NCBI RefSeq assembly: GCF_004023625.1
Contig: NZ_ML137713.1
Coordinates: 124,001 to 188,000 of the forward strand
DNA length: 64,000 bases
Direction: 5' to 3'
From: Streptomyces cavernae
GTDB taxonomy: Bacteria; Actinomycetota; Actinomycetes; Streptomycetales; Streptomycetaceae
Shown here: positions 32,657 to 40,301 of the stretch, piece after piece
How the letters are laid out: each line of letters begins with the position of its first letter
Position numbering within the stretch: the first letter of the stretch is position 1
The notes under the pieces: generated by a model
The model's database searches: none
What the model was told of the DNA's origin: nothing
What the model saw: the letters and a program-made list of their open reading frames with translations, nothing else
Program-made: the position numbers and the translations under genes

Positions 32657-33040
32657 CTACCTCCCGGAACGCCGGGCAGACAGACATGGCAGCAGGGTGA
32701 GGACGGTCAGGGCAACCGTTGCCGCGGCCCCTGTGGCCAGGGCATCTGCCGCGTATCGGCCCAGGCCCGGCCGCAGGATGTCCACGAGCCCGAACAGCAT
32801 GGCAAACCCCGCGAGGCCCGCCGCGATCGCGGCCCGCCAAAAGCGGTGATACGCAAAAAACCACTGGGCCAGCCAGATGGCGATCAGGGGTGCAACGGAC
32901 AACTGCGGCTCACCGAGGGCGGCGAGCACCCCGTATCCCAGACCGCTGACCGCCCAGCAGGCGGCGATCACGATCGCCGCCTCACGCCAGGACACGGGTC
33001 GCTTCACTTGCGTCGCCGGATCGGTCTGAATCCCGAGCAT
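32657..33040 (-). CDS. Uncharacterised four-helix membrane protein
   Basis: A 127-aa protein with about four predicted transmembrane helices (REAAIVIAACWAVSGLGYGV, PLIAIWLAQWFFAYHRFW, IAAGLAGFAMLFGLVDIL, ATGAAATVALTVLTLLPCL). GAGG lies upstream of the ATG. It is 35 bases ahead of the NfeD gene and may belong to its operon. No family is recognised. Confidence 0.6.
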   Translation of the reverse strand: MLGIQTDPATQVKRPVSWREAAIVIAACWAVSGLGYGVLAALGEPQLSVAPLIAIWLAQWFFAYHRFWRAAIAAGLAGFAMLFGLVDILRPGLGRYAADALATGAAATVALTVLTLLPCLSARRSGR

Positions 33041-33655
33041 CCGCGCCTCGCTTTCTCACTTCACGCGGACCCCAACGCCAAGGGCCGTCCCCGGTTCAGC
33101 ATCGTGGCAGTACGGACGCGGCGCCTCATCTGCAGGACACGGCAGACAGCTGGAGCGGCTGCTTTCCGGCATCCGGCAAAGTTGGGCGTCCTGACCTCAT
33201 TATTCTCGCGAACATACGCCCCCTCGCCGGCGGCTCAGAAGGCGCTCGCGCCTGGCTTCCGCGATTGTCAAAATCGCCAAGTGCTGCCCGAACCCACAGA
33301 CAATCGCTGCTGATTGCAGTGAACTAAGCCACTCGCCGTCATCAACCTCATCGGCATCCATTTCCTCGCCCCGGTCGTCAAGCGCGAACTCGGCTCCTTC
33401 TCGAGTTTGTCCGCGCCCGCAACGCCGGCGGGTCAGGTGAGGCCGACGAAAGCAAAGGTGCCGCTGAAGAGGACCGTCTGACCGTCCCTGCGGCCCGGCC
33501 CCTGAGCGGGAATGTGCACACCTCGCGCCTTGGTGTGTATGGACCCGCTCGTTGTGCATTGCGGCAGGTGAATGGCGATCTGGTGTGATCAGGTGCAGGC
33601 AGTTAGGGTGTTCGGAACGCGTCAGCGGCCCGCCTGGAACGAGTGCCGCCCGCGG
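33041..33655. other. Intergenic region with a degenerate coding fragment and an inverted repeat
   Basis: GCGATTGTC (33261-33269) and GACAATCGC (33299-33307) form a perfect inverted repeat. At about 33330-33400 one plus-strand frame reads AVINLIGIHFLAPVVKRELG, which looks like a short piece of a membrane protein gene but has no start or continuation. TAGGGT at 33603-33608 could be a -10 box for nhaA. Nothing else is supported. Confidence 0.35.
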
Positions 33656-33680
33656 GGTGTGCCGGGAAGTCTGGTCGGCG
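33656..33680 (+). promoter_or_regulatory. Shared 25-nt leader element, copy 1 (upstream of nhaA)
   Basis: GGTGTGCCGGGAAG followed by TCTGGTCGGCG, 47 bases before the nhaA ATG. CCGGG and TCTGG can pair around an AAG loop, and flanking GCCG/CGGC could form an alternative stem. The identical element (one T-to-C difference) precedes two other genes at 36322 and 36828. Confidence 0.75.
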
Positions 33681-33727
33681 GTTGAGGGGCGTATGCCCGG
33701 TTGCCGATATCCCGGAGGTCTTGCCTG

Positions 33728-35044
33728 ATGGGTGCTGCCCCGCGCGAGCGTTCCACCTTCCTCGGCCTTCTGCCGTGGCCGGAGCGGTCAGCGGTGGCCC
33801 AGGCCCTACGGACGGAAACCGTCGGTGGACTGGTCCTGCTGGCGGCGGCCGTGGTGGCGTTGGTGTGGGCGAATACCCCGTGGAGCAGCACCTACGAGGA
33901 GATCCGCGACTTCCACTTCGGTATCGGCGCACTCGGTCTCGACCTGTCGGTGGAGCACTGGACCGCTGACGGGCTGCTCAGCATCTTCTTCCTGGTCGCG
34001 GGTATCGAACTGAAACGCGAGCTGGTCGTGGGCTCGCTGCGTACGCCCGCCACGGCCGCGCTGCCGGTGGTCGCCGCGCTGTGCGGCATGGTGGTGCCGG
34101 CCGGCGTGTACGCCGTCACCGTCACCGTCGGCGGGGGCAACCTGGAGGGCTGGGCGGTTCCCATGGCCACCGACATCGCATTCGCCCTCGCGGTCCTGGC
34201 GGTCCTCAGCACCCATCTGCCGTCCGCCCTTCGCGCTTTTCTGCTCACCCTCGCCGTCGTCGACGACCTCGGTGCGATCCTCGTCATCGCGGTCTTCTTT
34301 ACCAGTGATCTGAACTTCGCCGCCCTCGGCGGAGCCGTCGCCGGGCTGGTCGTCTTCTACGCACTCCAGCGGTACCGCGTGCGCGGCTGGTGGTGGTACG
34401 TGCCTCTCGGCATAATCATTTGGGCCCTGATGTACAACGGAGGCGTCCACGCCACCGTCGCCGGGGTGGCCATGGGCCTGATCCTGCGCACCACCCGCGA
34501 CAACGGCGAGGAGGCCTCCCCTGCCGAGCGGACCTCCCATCTGCTGCACCCGGTATCGGCAGGAGTCGCGGTTCCGCTCTTCGCTCTCTTCGCCGCAGGC
34601 GTCGTCGTTTCCGCCGCGTCGCTGGGCGAGGTGTTCACCCAGCCGGAGCCGCTCGGCGTGGTGCTGGGCCTGGTCACCGGAAAGACCCTTGGCATCTTCA
34701 CGGGCACCTACCTCGCCGTGCGCTTCACCCGGGCCCGTCTCAACCCCGACCTGGTCTGGGCCGATGTGTTCGCCCTTGCGGTTCTCGCAGGAATCGGTTT
34801 CACCGTCGCCCTGCTGATCGGCGAACTCGCCTTCCCCGACCCGGCCGATGCCGAGCACATCAAGGCCGCCGTGCTCCTCGGCTCGCTGATCGCCGCGGCC
34901 CTGGCGGCGCTGCTGGTCAAGCGCCGCAACGGGATCTACCGCCGCCTGTGGGAGGAAGAGACGCGGGATGAGGACGCCGACGGCATCCCCGACATCTACC
35001 AGCGGACCAGCCCCGGACGCGGCAGCGCCACGGGCGACGGCTGA
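33728..35044 (+). CDS. nhaA: Na+/H+ antiporter NhaA
   Basis: A 438-aa, 12-transmembrane antiporter that extrudes Na+ or Li+ in exchange for protons. It carries the NhaA signatures FFLVAGIELKRELVVGSLR, AVPMATDIAFALAVLAVL and the ion-binding twin Asp in LAVVDDLGAILVI. It has an extended charged C-terminus (RDEDADGIPDIYQ). ATG 33728 has GGAGG ten bases upstream. Its leader carries copy 1 of the shared 25-nt element. It is followed closely by a decayed CBS-domain gene, which normally accompanies nhaA in Streptomyces. Confidence 0.93.
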   Translation: MGAAPRERSTFLGLLPWPERSAVAQALRTETVGGLVLLAAAVVALVWANTPWSSTYEEIRDFHFGIGALGLDLSVEHWTADGLLSIFFLVAGIELKRELVVGSLRTPATAALPVVAALCGMVVPAGVYAVTVTVGGGNLEGWAVPMATDIAFALAVLAVLSTHLPSALRAFLLTLAVVDDLGAILVIAVFFTSDLNFAALGGAVAGLVVFYALQRYRVRGWWWYVPLGIIIWALMYNGGVHATVAGVAMGLILRTTRDNGEEASPAERTSHLLHPVSAGVAVPLFALFAAGVVVSAASLGEVFTQPEPLGVVLGLVTGKTLGIFTGTYLAVRFTRARLNPDLVWADVFALAVLAGIGFTVALLIGELAFPDPADAEHIKAAVLLGSLIAAALAALLVKRRNGIYRRLWEEETRDEDADGIPDIYQRTSPGRGSATGDG

Positions 35045-35055
35045 GGAGGACGCCC

Positions 35056-35306
35056 ATGCACGCACGGGATCTCGCCGAGCCCTACCCCTTCGTGACCACG
35101 GATGACGACGCCGTCGACGCGGCGCGCATGCCGGCGGGCCAGTCGCTGCCGGCTCTGCTGGATCTCGACGCTGACGGGCAGCCCCACGCCGTCGTGCCCG
35201 GCTGGCAGTTCATCCGCCAACAACCGAACGCGACGGCCACCAGGTGACGCCGCTCGGCACGGTCACCGCCGCCCGCCTCATGCAGCACTTCATCGGCGCC
35301 CCGTGA
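35056..35306 (+). pseudogene. Internally deleted CBS-domain protein gene
   Basis: The N-terminal CBS part is normal (MHARDLAEPYPFVTTDDDA, then QSLPALLDLDADGQPHAVVP) and stays in frame to a stop at 35245-35247. Just before that stop the second frame opens and reads VTPLGTVTAARLMQHFIGAP to 35306, the expected C-terminal end of such a protein. About 60-70 codons of the middle, including most of the second CBS motif, are therefore missing and the ends are joined out of frame. GAGGA precedes the ATG, 11 bases after nhaA. CBS pairs bind adenine nucleotides; this copy cannot. Confidence 0.7.
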
Positions 35307-35572
35307 ACAGCGCCAGGTCTCTGCTGCCAGTGGTCATCGTGGTCGCCGCGCTGGTGATCAGGACCGCGATCGGTGAGCTACGCCGACCGGGCAGCGCACG
35401 GCAGCAGTGGGCAGGCGCGACCGGCGGCCCCGCCGTAACCGCCGGGGTGGTGGCGGCCGTGGCTGTCACCGCGACGGGCTGGTCACAGGCCGGGGCTGCG
35501 GCTTTGGCATGGGCGGTGCTGGCCGGCGTGCTCGTCGCCTTCCTGGTGGGCCAACCCACGAACAGGCCGTGA
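35303..35572 (+). CDS. Small membrane protein with about three helices
   Basis: An 89-aa protein starting at a GTG that overlaps the CBS remnant's stop (GTGA). Three hydrophobic helices are visible (SLLPVVIVVAALVIRTAIGE, GGPAVTAGVVAAVAVTATGW, AGAAALAWAVLAGVLVAFLV). No family is recognised. The overlap suggests it was coupled to the CBS gene before that gene decayed. Confidence 0.5.
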   Translation: MNSARSLLPVVIVVAALVIRTAIGELRRPGSARQQWAGATGGPAVTAGVVAAVAVTATGWSQAGAAALAWAVLAGVLVAFLVGQPTNRP

Positions 35573-35720
35573 CACGCCTCACTCGCCGGCCCGCCCGACT
35601 CCGGAAAGCAGACAGCTCGTTCGTCCAACCGAGCGAACGCACGCCGGACGGCCGGACTGTCCGCTGTGCTGCTGAACGTGGCAAGCCGTGGAAGCGTCCG
35701 GTCCGGCTCGGGGGGTCGGA

Positions 35721-35860
35721 TCAGGTGGTCAGCTCCGCCGCGCCGAAGGGAACATCGATGCGGTCGCGCCAGATGCTGACGCTCCTGTAGTCAGCCGGGT
35801 TCACATCGGCCTCCAGCGGTTGGTTCTGGTCGCCCTGATTGCCCGGCCCCTGCCACGGCG
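35721..35860 (-). pseudogene. C-terminal remnant of a DM13-domain protein
   Basis: Reverse-strand reading gives GNQGDQNQPLEADVNPADYR and then SVSIWRDRIDVPFGAAELTT to a stop. This matches the C-terminal half of DM13 (electron-transfer DM13) domains, where the IWC motif carries a conserved Cys; here the Cys is replaced by Arg. Upstream the frame is lost and no signal peptide or start is visible. Confidence 0.45.
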
Positions 35861-36219
35861 GCCGGCACATCGTCCACGGACACGCCGTTCCTGTCGACCA
35901 GGACGCCCTGGTGGCCGCCATGTGGGCCGCCACCAGGGCGCGCAGTCCGAGTCGGCCGCCGCGGCCTGCTCGCCCGGCGCACGGCGAACCCCGTTCCTCC
36001 CGGGTCAGTCGGCGGCCGGTCGCCGAGGCGCCCGCGAGGACACCGAGTAACCGTCCAGGTACTCCTCGTGCTCCTCAGGTACGCCCCGCCCGCCGTGCAC
36101 GTCCCCCGAACTGGAGGCACCGTTGACGGCTTTTTGGCGCATGGCCGCAGGAACGGGCCCGGCACCATCGAGATCGTTGCCGGCCCCCGCAGTTGCCCGG
36201 TTGGTGAGAGGCCGGCCAT

Positions 36220-36248
36220 GCGCTCGGTGCTACAGCCGCACCGAGCGC
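36220..36248. terminator. Perfect 11-bp hairpin
   Basis: GCGCTCGGTGC (36220-36230) and GCACCGAGCGC (36238-36248) with a TACAGCC loop lie about 75 bases before the leader element of the STAS gene. It is probably a terminator of upstream transcription. The surrounding 35573-36320 region otherwise contains no supported gene. Confidence 0.55.
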
Positions 36249-36321
36249 AGTGACTACGGCTGGTCGGCGAACGGATACGCGCGACAGGCGCTCGGCGATC
36301 ACGGCCCGTACGCTGCCCGTA

Positions 36322-36346
36322 GGTGTGCCGGGAAGCCTGGTCGGCG
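36322..36346 (+). promoter_or_regulatory. Shared 25-nt leader element, copy 2 (upstream of STAS gene)
   Basis: GGTGTGCCGGGAAG then CCTGGTCGGCG, 28 bases before the STAS ATG; TACGCT at about 36309-36314 is a possible -10 box, placing the element near the transcript 5' end. Confidence 0.75.
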
Positions 36347-36374
36347 GACATGCTGGCCTGCTCCGGAGGCTCTG

Positions 36375-36719
36375 ATGCACCTCTTTCGTTTCCGTTCCCG
36401 TGGACGGTCCAGAGCCGAACCCCGGCTCGGGCCTGAGGTGGTCCGGCTGCAGGGCGATCTCGACGTCCGTAGCGCCGCCGCGACAGGGCGACGCCTCGTG
36501 GAGCTGATCAACACGGGTCCGGATGTCCTGGAGGTGGACCTGGCGGAGGTGCCGCACGTCAGCCCGGACGGGTGCGCGGCGCTCTTCAAAGCCCTCCGGG
36601 CCGCCCGGGCACGTGGTACACGACTGATCATCACGCACCCCAACGACCGGGCCCAGGCGGTCATGCGGCAGATCGGCCTGACCCGCGCCTTGACGCACAG
36701 GGACGCAGGAACCGAGTGA
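36375..36719 (+). CDS. STAS-domain protein, anti-sigma-factor-antagonist-like
   Basis: A 114-aa protein with a single STAS domain: EVVRLQGDLDVRSAAATGRR, then VLEVDLAEVPHVSPDGCAAL (the conserved phospho-acceptor-type loop D-x-S, here VSPDGC), and GTRLIITHPNDRAQAVMRQIG. The family regulates partner-switching anti-sigma factors, often in osmotic stress responses. CGGAGG precedes the ATG. Its leader carries copy 2 of the element also found ahead of two antiporters, which ties it to ion or osmotic control. No anti-sigma kinase or sigma factor gene is adjacent. Confidence 0.82.
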   Translation: MHLFRFRSRGRSRAEPRLGPEVVRLQGDLDVRSAAATGRRLVELINTGPDVLEVDLAEVPHVSPDGCAALFKALRAARARGTRLIITHPNDRAQAVMRQIGLTRALTHRDAGTE

Positions 36720-36827
36720 AACGCGTCCCGCCGAGCCGACGATGCCGGGTTCCGGCAATGTCGGACAGGTCAGAGTGCAGTCCGGGAGCCTGTCAACGCG
36801 GCGTAAAGAACCTGTAGTGTTCCACAC

Positions 36828-36852
36828 GGTGTGCCGGGAAGCCTGGTCGGCG
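36828..36852 (+). promoter_or_regulatory. Shared 25-nt leader element, copy 3 (upstream of CPA1 antiporter)
   Basis: Identical to copy 2 over all 25 bases, 39 bases before the antiporter ATG. TAGTGT at about 36815-36820 is a plausible -10 with TGTCAA 18 bases further upstream, so the element would begin within about ten bases of the transcript start. Confidence 0.75.
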
Positions 36853-36891
36853 TTTGGACAGAAGTCTCTTCGCTGATCGGGGGTCCTAGGC

Positions 36892-38133
36892 ATGGTGCTC
36901 GTCGTGGTCTTCGGGGTGGCACTGCTCATCGCGGTGCTGCTGTCGGGTCTCGCCGCCCGGACCGTTCTGTCGACATCGTTGCTCTTCCTGGTCGGCGGCG
37001 CACTCGTCAGCGACGGGTTTCTGGGTCTGATCCACATCACGCCGGACAGCGAGATCGTGTCCGTGACGGCGGACCTGGCGCTGTTCGCGGTGCTGTTCAC
37101 CGACGGCATGCACGTCTCATTCGCCAAGTTGCGGGAAAACTGGCGCAACCCGGCCCGCGCGCTCGGGCTCGGTATGCCGCTGGCGTTCGTCGGGATGGCG
37201 CTGGTCACGCACTTCGTTATGGGTCTGGACTGGACGACGTCCTTCCTCGTCGGCGCCGTACTCGCGCCCACCGACCCGGTGTTCGCGTCCGCGATCGTCG
37301 GACGCAAGGAAGTCCCGTCGAAGCTGCGGCAGTTGCTGAACGTGGAGAGCGGCATCAACGACGGCCTCGCCCTGCCCGTCGTGCTCATCCTGATCGCCGC
37401 GGCCGGACCGACCTCCGGGCAGGCCGAGGCCTCCTTGGGGAAGATCGCACTGGAGCTGGTTCTCGGGCTGGTCTTCGGTGTCGTTCTGCCGTTCGTGGTG
37501 ATCGAGCTCGTACGGTTCCGGCTGCTGGGTGCCGAGCCCAAGCTCCAGCCGCTGCTGCCCCTGGCGATCGGTGTGATCCTCTACGCGACATGCCACCTCA
37601 CGCACGCCAACCCCTACCTGGCCGCCTTCTCGGCGGGGGCGGTGCTCACCGCGCGCTCGCTGGAGGCGAAGGAGGCGTTCGAGCCGCTGGGCGAGGCGCT
37701 GGCGGAACTGGCTAAGTTCGCGGCCCTGCTGATTTTCGGCGCGCTGCTCACCCCGCACCTGTTCGGTGACCTGTCCTTCGGCGGGTACATCGCGGTGATT
37801 CTCGCCATCGTGCTGATCCGCCCGGCCTCGCTGCTGCTGTCGCTGATCGGCACCCGCTTCACCAAGCAGGAGAAGCTGGTCGCGGCCTGGTTCGGCCCGA
37901 AGGGCTTCGCGTCGGTGGTGTACGGGCTCCTGGTGTTGCAGGCCGGCATCCCCCAGGGCCAGGAGGCGTTCACGCTCATCGCCGTGTGCATCGCCTTCTC
38001 GATCATCGCGCACAGCTCCACCGACGTTCCGATCGCCCGTCTCTTCCACGTCGACGACCTCGCCGGAATCCCGGACGGCCGAGAGGGCACCGACGCACAG
38101 TCCAAGGAGAGCCCAGCGGATGCACGCGCCTGA
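36892..38133 (+). CDS. Cation/proton antiporter, CPA1 (NhaP-like) family
   Basis: A 413-aa, 12-13-helix exchanger. The ion-binding region reads LVGAVLAPTDPVFASAIVG (TDP motif) and the following helix has VESGINDGLALPVVL, the ND pair typical of electroneutral CPA1 antiporters. The conserved Arg helix appears as VILAIVLIRPASLLLSL. The hydrophilic tail carries no RCK domain. GGGGG precedes the ATG. It follows the STAS gene on the same strand but has its own leader with copy 3 of the shared element. It probably exchanges Na+ or K+ for H+. Confidence 0.92.
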   Translation: MVLVVVFGVALLIAVLLSGLAARTVLSTSLLFLVGGALVSDGFLGLIHITPDSEIVSVTADLALFAVLFTDGMHVSFAKLRENWRNPARALGLGMPLAFVGMALVTHFVMGLDWTTSFLVGAVLAPTDPVFASAIVGRKEVPSKLRQLLNVESGINDGLALPVVLILIAAAGPTSGQAEASLGKIALELVLGLVFGVVLPFVVIELVRFRLLGAEPKLQPLLPLAIGVILYATCHLTHANPYLAAFSAGAVLTARSLEAKEAFEPLGEALAELAKFAALLIFGALLTPHLFGDLSFGGYIAVILAIVLIRPASLLLSLIGTRFTKQEKLVAAWFGPKGFASVVYGLLVLQAGIPQGQEAFTLIAVCIAFSIIAHSSTDVPIARLFHVDDLAGIPDGREGTDAQSKESPADARA

Positions 38134-38394
38134 CCTGGAATAGCCGTACCCGGCTGTGCTCCTCGACGACGCACAGGAGGCGGCCCATCGTGGGGGGCGT
38201 CTGCCGAAGTCGGCTTGTCCTCAACCGAGTGCAACCGCTTGGCGCGGCGCGCCCCACGGAGTCTTGGGACGCGGCGCGGGGCGCCACCTCCACTTCTACT
38301 GCGGTCGGAGGCGGTTACTCGCCACGCCGGGTGTGGGGCAGCTGTCGCAGGTACGGCTTCCATGGAATGTGGAGCCGATATTCCCGCTGGAATC

Positions 38395-38549
38395 GATCGA
38401 AACGACCGTGTAGACGGCATTCGACTGTTCCGGGACCGTGGCGGAAACGTCCGGCCGCCCAGGCTGTACCCGAAGAGCATCACCAGCAGGGCCACGGTCC
38501 AGTACAAAGGCACCCCGAGGACTCGTCCCATCCGTACCGAGCCGTTCAT
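38395..38549 (-). pseudogene. N-terminal remnant of an M50 site-2-type protease gene
   Basis: An ATG at 38549 with GGAG nearby opens MNGSVRMGRVLGVPLYWTVA then LLVMLFGYSLGGRTFP. This is the usual N-terminus of Streptomyces CBS-containing site-2 proteases, which start with MNGS..RxGRxxGVPL. After about 35 residues the frame shifts: the next frame reads NAVYTVVSI, where the native protein continues, and similarity then ends. The HExxH catalytic part is gone. The rest of 38134-38855 shows no supported gene. Confidence 0.6.
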
Positions 38550-38855
38550 CACGATCTCCTGCGGACTGGGCGTCCGCCCGCTGACAGTCTCACTCACCGG
38601 GAGCGGCTGTCGGAGGGCACGGCTTTCCCGGAGGGGCCCGCCACCTTTCGCGATCGGGCAGGGCCCAAGGTGGCAGCTCTCCCCGCCGACGCTCGGAACG
38701 GCACCGGGATCAGAGGTGTTCATGTGTCTCATGCTGCCGAGCTCCGGCAATGATCCCCGTGCGTACCGTGCTGTGGCCCCGCCTACCTGCAGAGGGATGC
38801 GCTGTGGCTCAATACGCCCAACCGCGAGCCTGCGCGAAAACGGAAAGGAGGCCCG

Positions 38856-39710
38856 GTGACCAGGAGCAGAAGCGCTGACGTGCGGCGGCGTCGGTACACA
38901 TGGTGGACCCGGGCCTTGGGACTGACCGTGGCGCCACTGGCGGCCGCGGCAGGCGTGCTTGGCGTCGTCGCCCTGGCCACGGTACCGGAAGCGGTGGACG
39001 AAGTACGGGCCTTTCACTCCGCCCGGCCGTGCACTCTCCCGGTGTCTCCCACGGCCGACTGCCTGCACAGCCACGCAGCGACGGTGCGGGAGACGGTCAT
39101 CGAGAACGAGGGCCGGAACCAGCTGTATCTGCTCAAGCTCGACGGCCGCCCCCCAGTCCCCGCGGAACTCCAACTGGACGACGAGGCCCCGCTGCTGACG
39201 CATCTGCGGAAGGGCGACAACGTCACGGTGACCGTCTGGCGCGACTACACGACCGCGGTCACCAAGAACGGGGTCACCCAGGAGTCCAGCGATACCCCAG
39301 AGGGTCTGCCCGAATCCCAGACCGCCCTCGGCCTCGACCTGCTTGCGGTGGGAGGCTACGGCGGCTACGCGGGAGTCGCGGCGATACGCCACGCACGACA
39401 GCGATCACTGCCGGGATCGGTGGCACTGTGGGGGCAACGCACCGTGGGCGCCGTGCTCGCCTCCATGCCGGCGGGCATCGTCGGCTACGAGACGGGAACC
39501 GGCCCCGTCGGTGTGATGCTGCTGTGGCTGACGCTGCTGCCCCTGGTCTGGCTCATCGTCGAGCGTCAGGTCAGGCACAAGCCCGGTCGGCACAGCCGCA
39601 GACCGGCACCCAGCAGAACCTCCGACACTGGCACCTGGCTCCGCCGCCTCCAGGGACGCCCTTGGCAGCAGGGCACGGTCCAGCGCCCGCCCGGGCCGGG
39701 CGGGCGCTAA
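38856..39710 (+). CDS. Uncharacterised membrane protein with extracytoplasmic domain
   Basis: A 284-aa protein. A TM helix follows a basic N-terminus (ALGLTVAPLAAAAGVLGVVAL). An about 110-residue soluble domain contains two Cys (RPCTLPVSPTADCLHSHAAT) and a conserved-looking LRKGDNVTVTVWRDYTTAVT. One or two C-terminal helices (GPVGVMLLWLTLLPLVWLIV) and a basic Arg/Pro-rich tail complete it. GTG start with AAAGGAGG. The fold suggests a DUF-type cell-envelope protein; no function can be assigned. Confidence 0.7.
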   Translation: MTRSRSADVRRRRYTWWTRALGLTVAPLAAAAGVLGVVALATVPEAVDEVRAFHSARPCTLPVSPTADCLHSHAATVRETVIENEGRNQLYLLKLDGRPPVPAELQLDDEAPLLTHLRKGDNVTVTVWRDYTTAVTKNGVTQESSDTPEGLPESQTALGLDLLAVGGYGGYAGVAAIRHARQRSLPGSVALWGQRTVGAVLASMPAGIVGYETGTGPVGVMLLWLTLLPLVWLIVERQVRHKPGRHSRRPAPSRTSDTGTWLRRLQGRPWQQGTVQRPPGPGGR

Positions 39711-39804
39711 CTGGCCGATGGCGCCCTGCCTCATGGCCGCCACAGCACAGCACCGGTCTTCTTCCGGATACCGCCGGTGAACCGCACGGGGAGGAGAACC
39801 GCGA

Positions 39805-39906
39805 TGGCACGCAAGCCAGTTCGGGCTGCGATCGCCGCGGTGGGGCACGTGTTCGGCGTGGTGGTGGTCGAGTGCGGCATGGCAGCGACTGGGGAACCAA
39901 GCTGAC
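39805..39906 (+). CDS. Possible 33-aa peptide with strong ribosome-binding site
   Basis: GGGGAGGAG precedes an ATG opening MARKPVRAAIAAVGHVFGVV and ending shortly after. The ribosome site is excellent, but the frame runs into the methyltransferase remnant and then stops, so it may be the 5' end of a deleted gene fused to that remnant. Confidence 0.3.
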
Positions 39907-40158
39907 GAAGGCCGGCTTCACCGTCGAGGGCGAACGCACCGTCACCGTCAACATCGGCCCACCCATACCGATGCGGGAGGCCGCTGCGCACTCAGTAGTC
40001 TGCGTCGCATGCGCGGCGGCGTCGCCCCCGTCCTGACGGCCGAGGACCTGGCCGCTCTGGACCAACTGGTCGACACCGGCAGCCCGCACGGCATCCTGCA
40101 CCGCAGCGACCTGTGTGTGCGCACCGAGCGCACGGTCTGGGCCGCACGCCGCACTTGA
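39887..40158 (+). pseudogene. Frameshifted C-terminal remnant of a SAM-dependent methyltransferase
   Basis: The first frame reads DWGTKLTKAGFTVEGERTVT and NIGPPIPM. After a shift the next frame reads SSLRRMRGGVAPVLTAEDLA, then LDQLVDTGSPHGILHRSDLC and VRTERTVWAARRT to a stop. These are the usual last about 90 residues of a common Streptomyces class I methyltransferase group (ending LTVRTTRTVWAARRP or similar). The SAM-binding domain is absent. Confidence 0.65.
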
Positions 40159-40243
40159 CCGTCACGCTCAACCGGCCGACAACATCGATCCGTCACACGG
40201 GAGTGAGAGAGCCCGTGCAAGGGGGCGGCAACCGGGCGCGAAA

Positions 40244-40278
40244 TGTGTAAACTCCTGTGTCTTCACACTACTTACACA
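40244..40278. promoter_or_regulatory. Nested inverted repeat upstream of the lamin-tail gene
   Basis: Outer arms TGTGTAA (40244-40250) and TTACACA (40272-40278) enclose inner arms GTGT (40257-40260) and ACAC (40265-40268). The whole is AT-rich and ends 23 bases before the GTG start, where an operator or leader hairpin would act. Confidence 0.5.
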
Positions 40279-40301
40279 GAAACATCCGGGGGGATTTTCT
40301 C

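Noticed and set aside
33200..33559. 119-codon reverse frame before nhaA
   Set aside because: Low-complexity Arg/Gly sequence without ribosome site or motif; the plus strand holds only a degenerate fragment.
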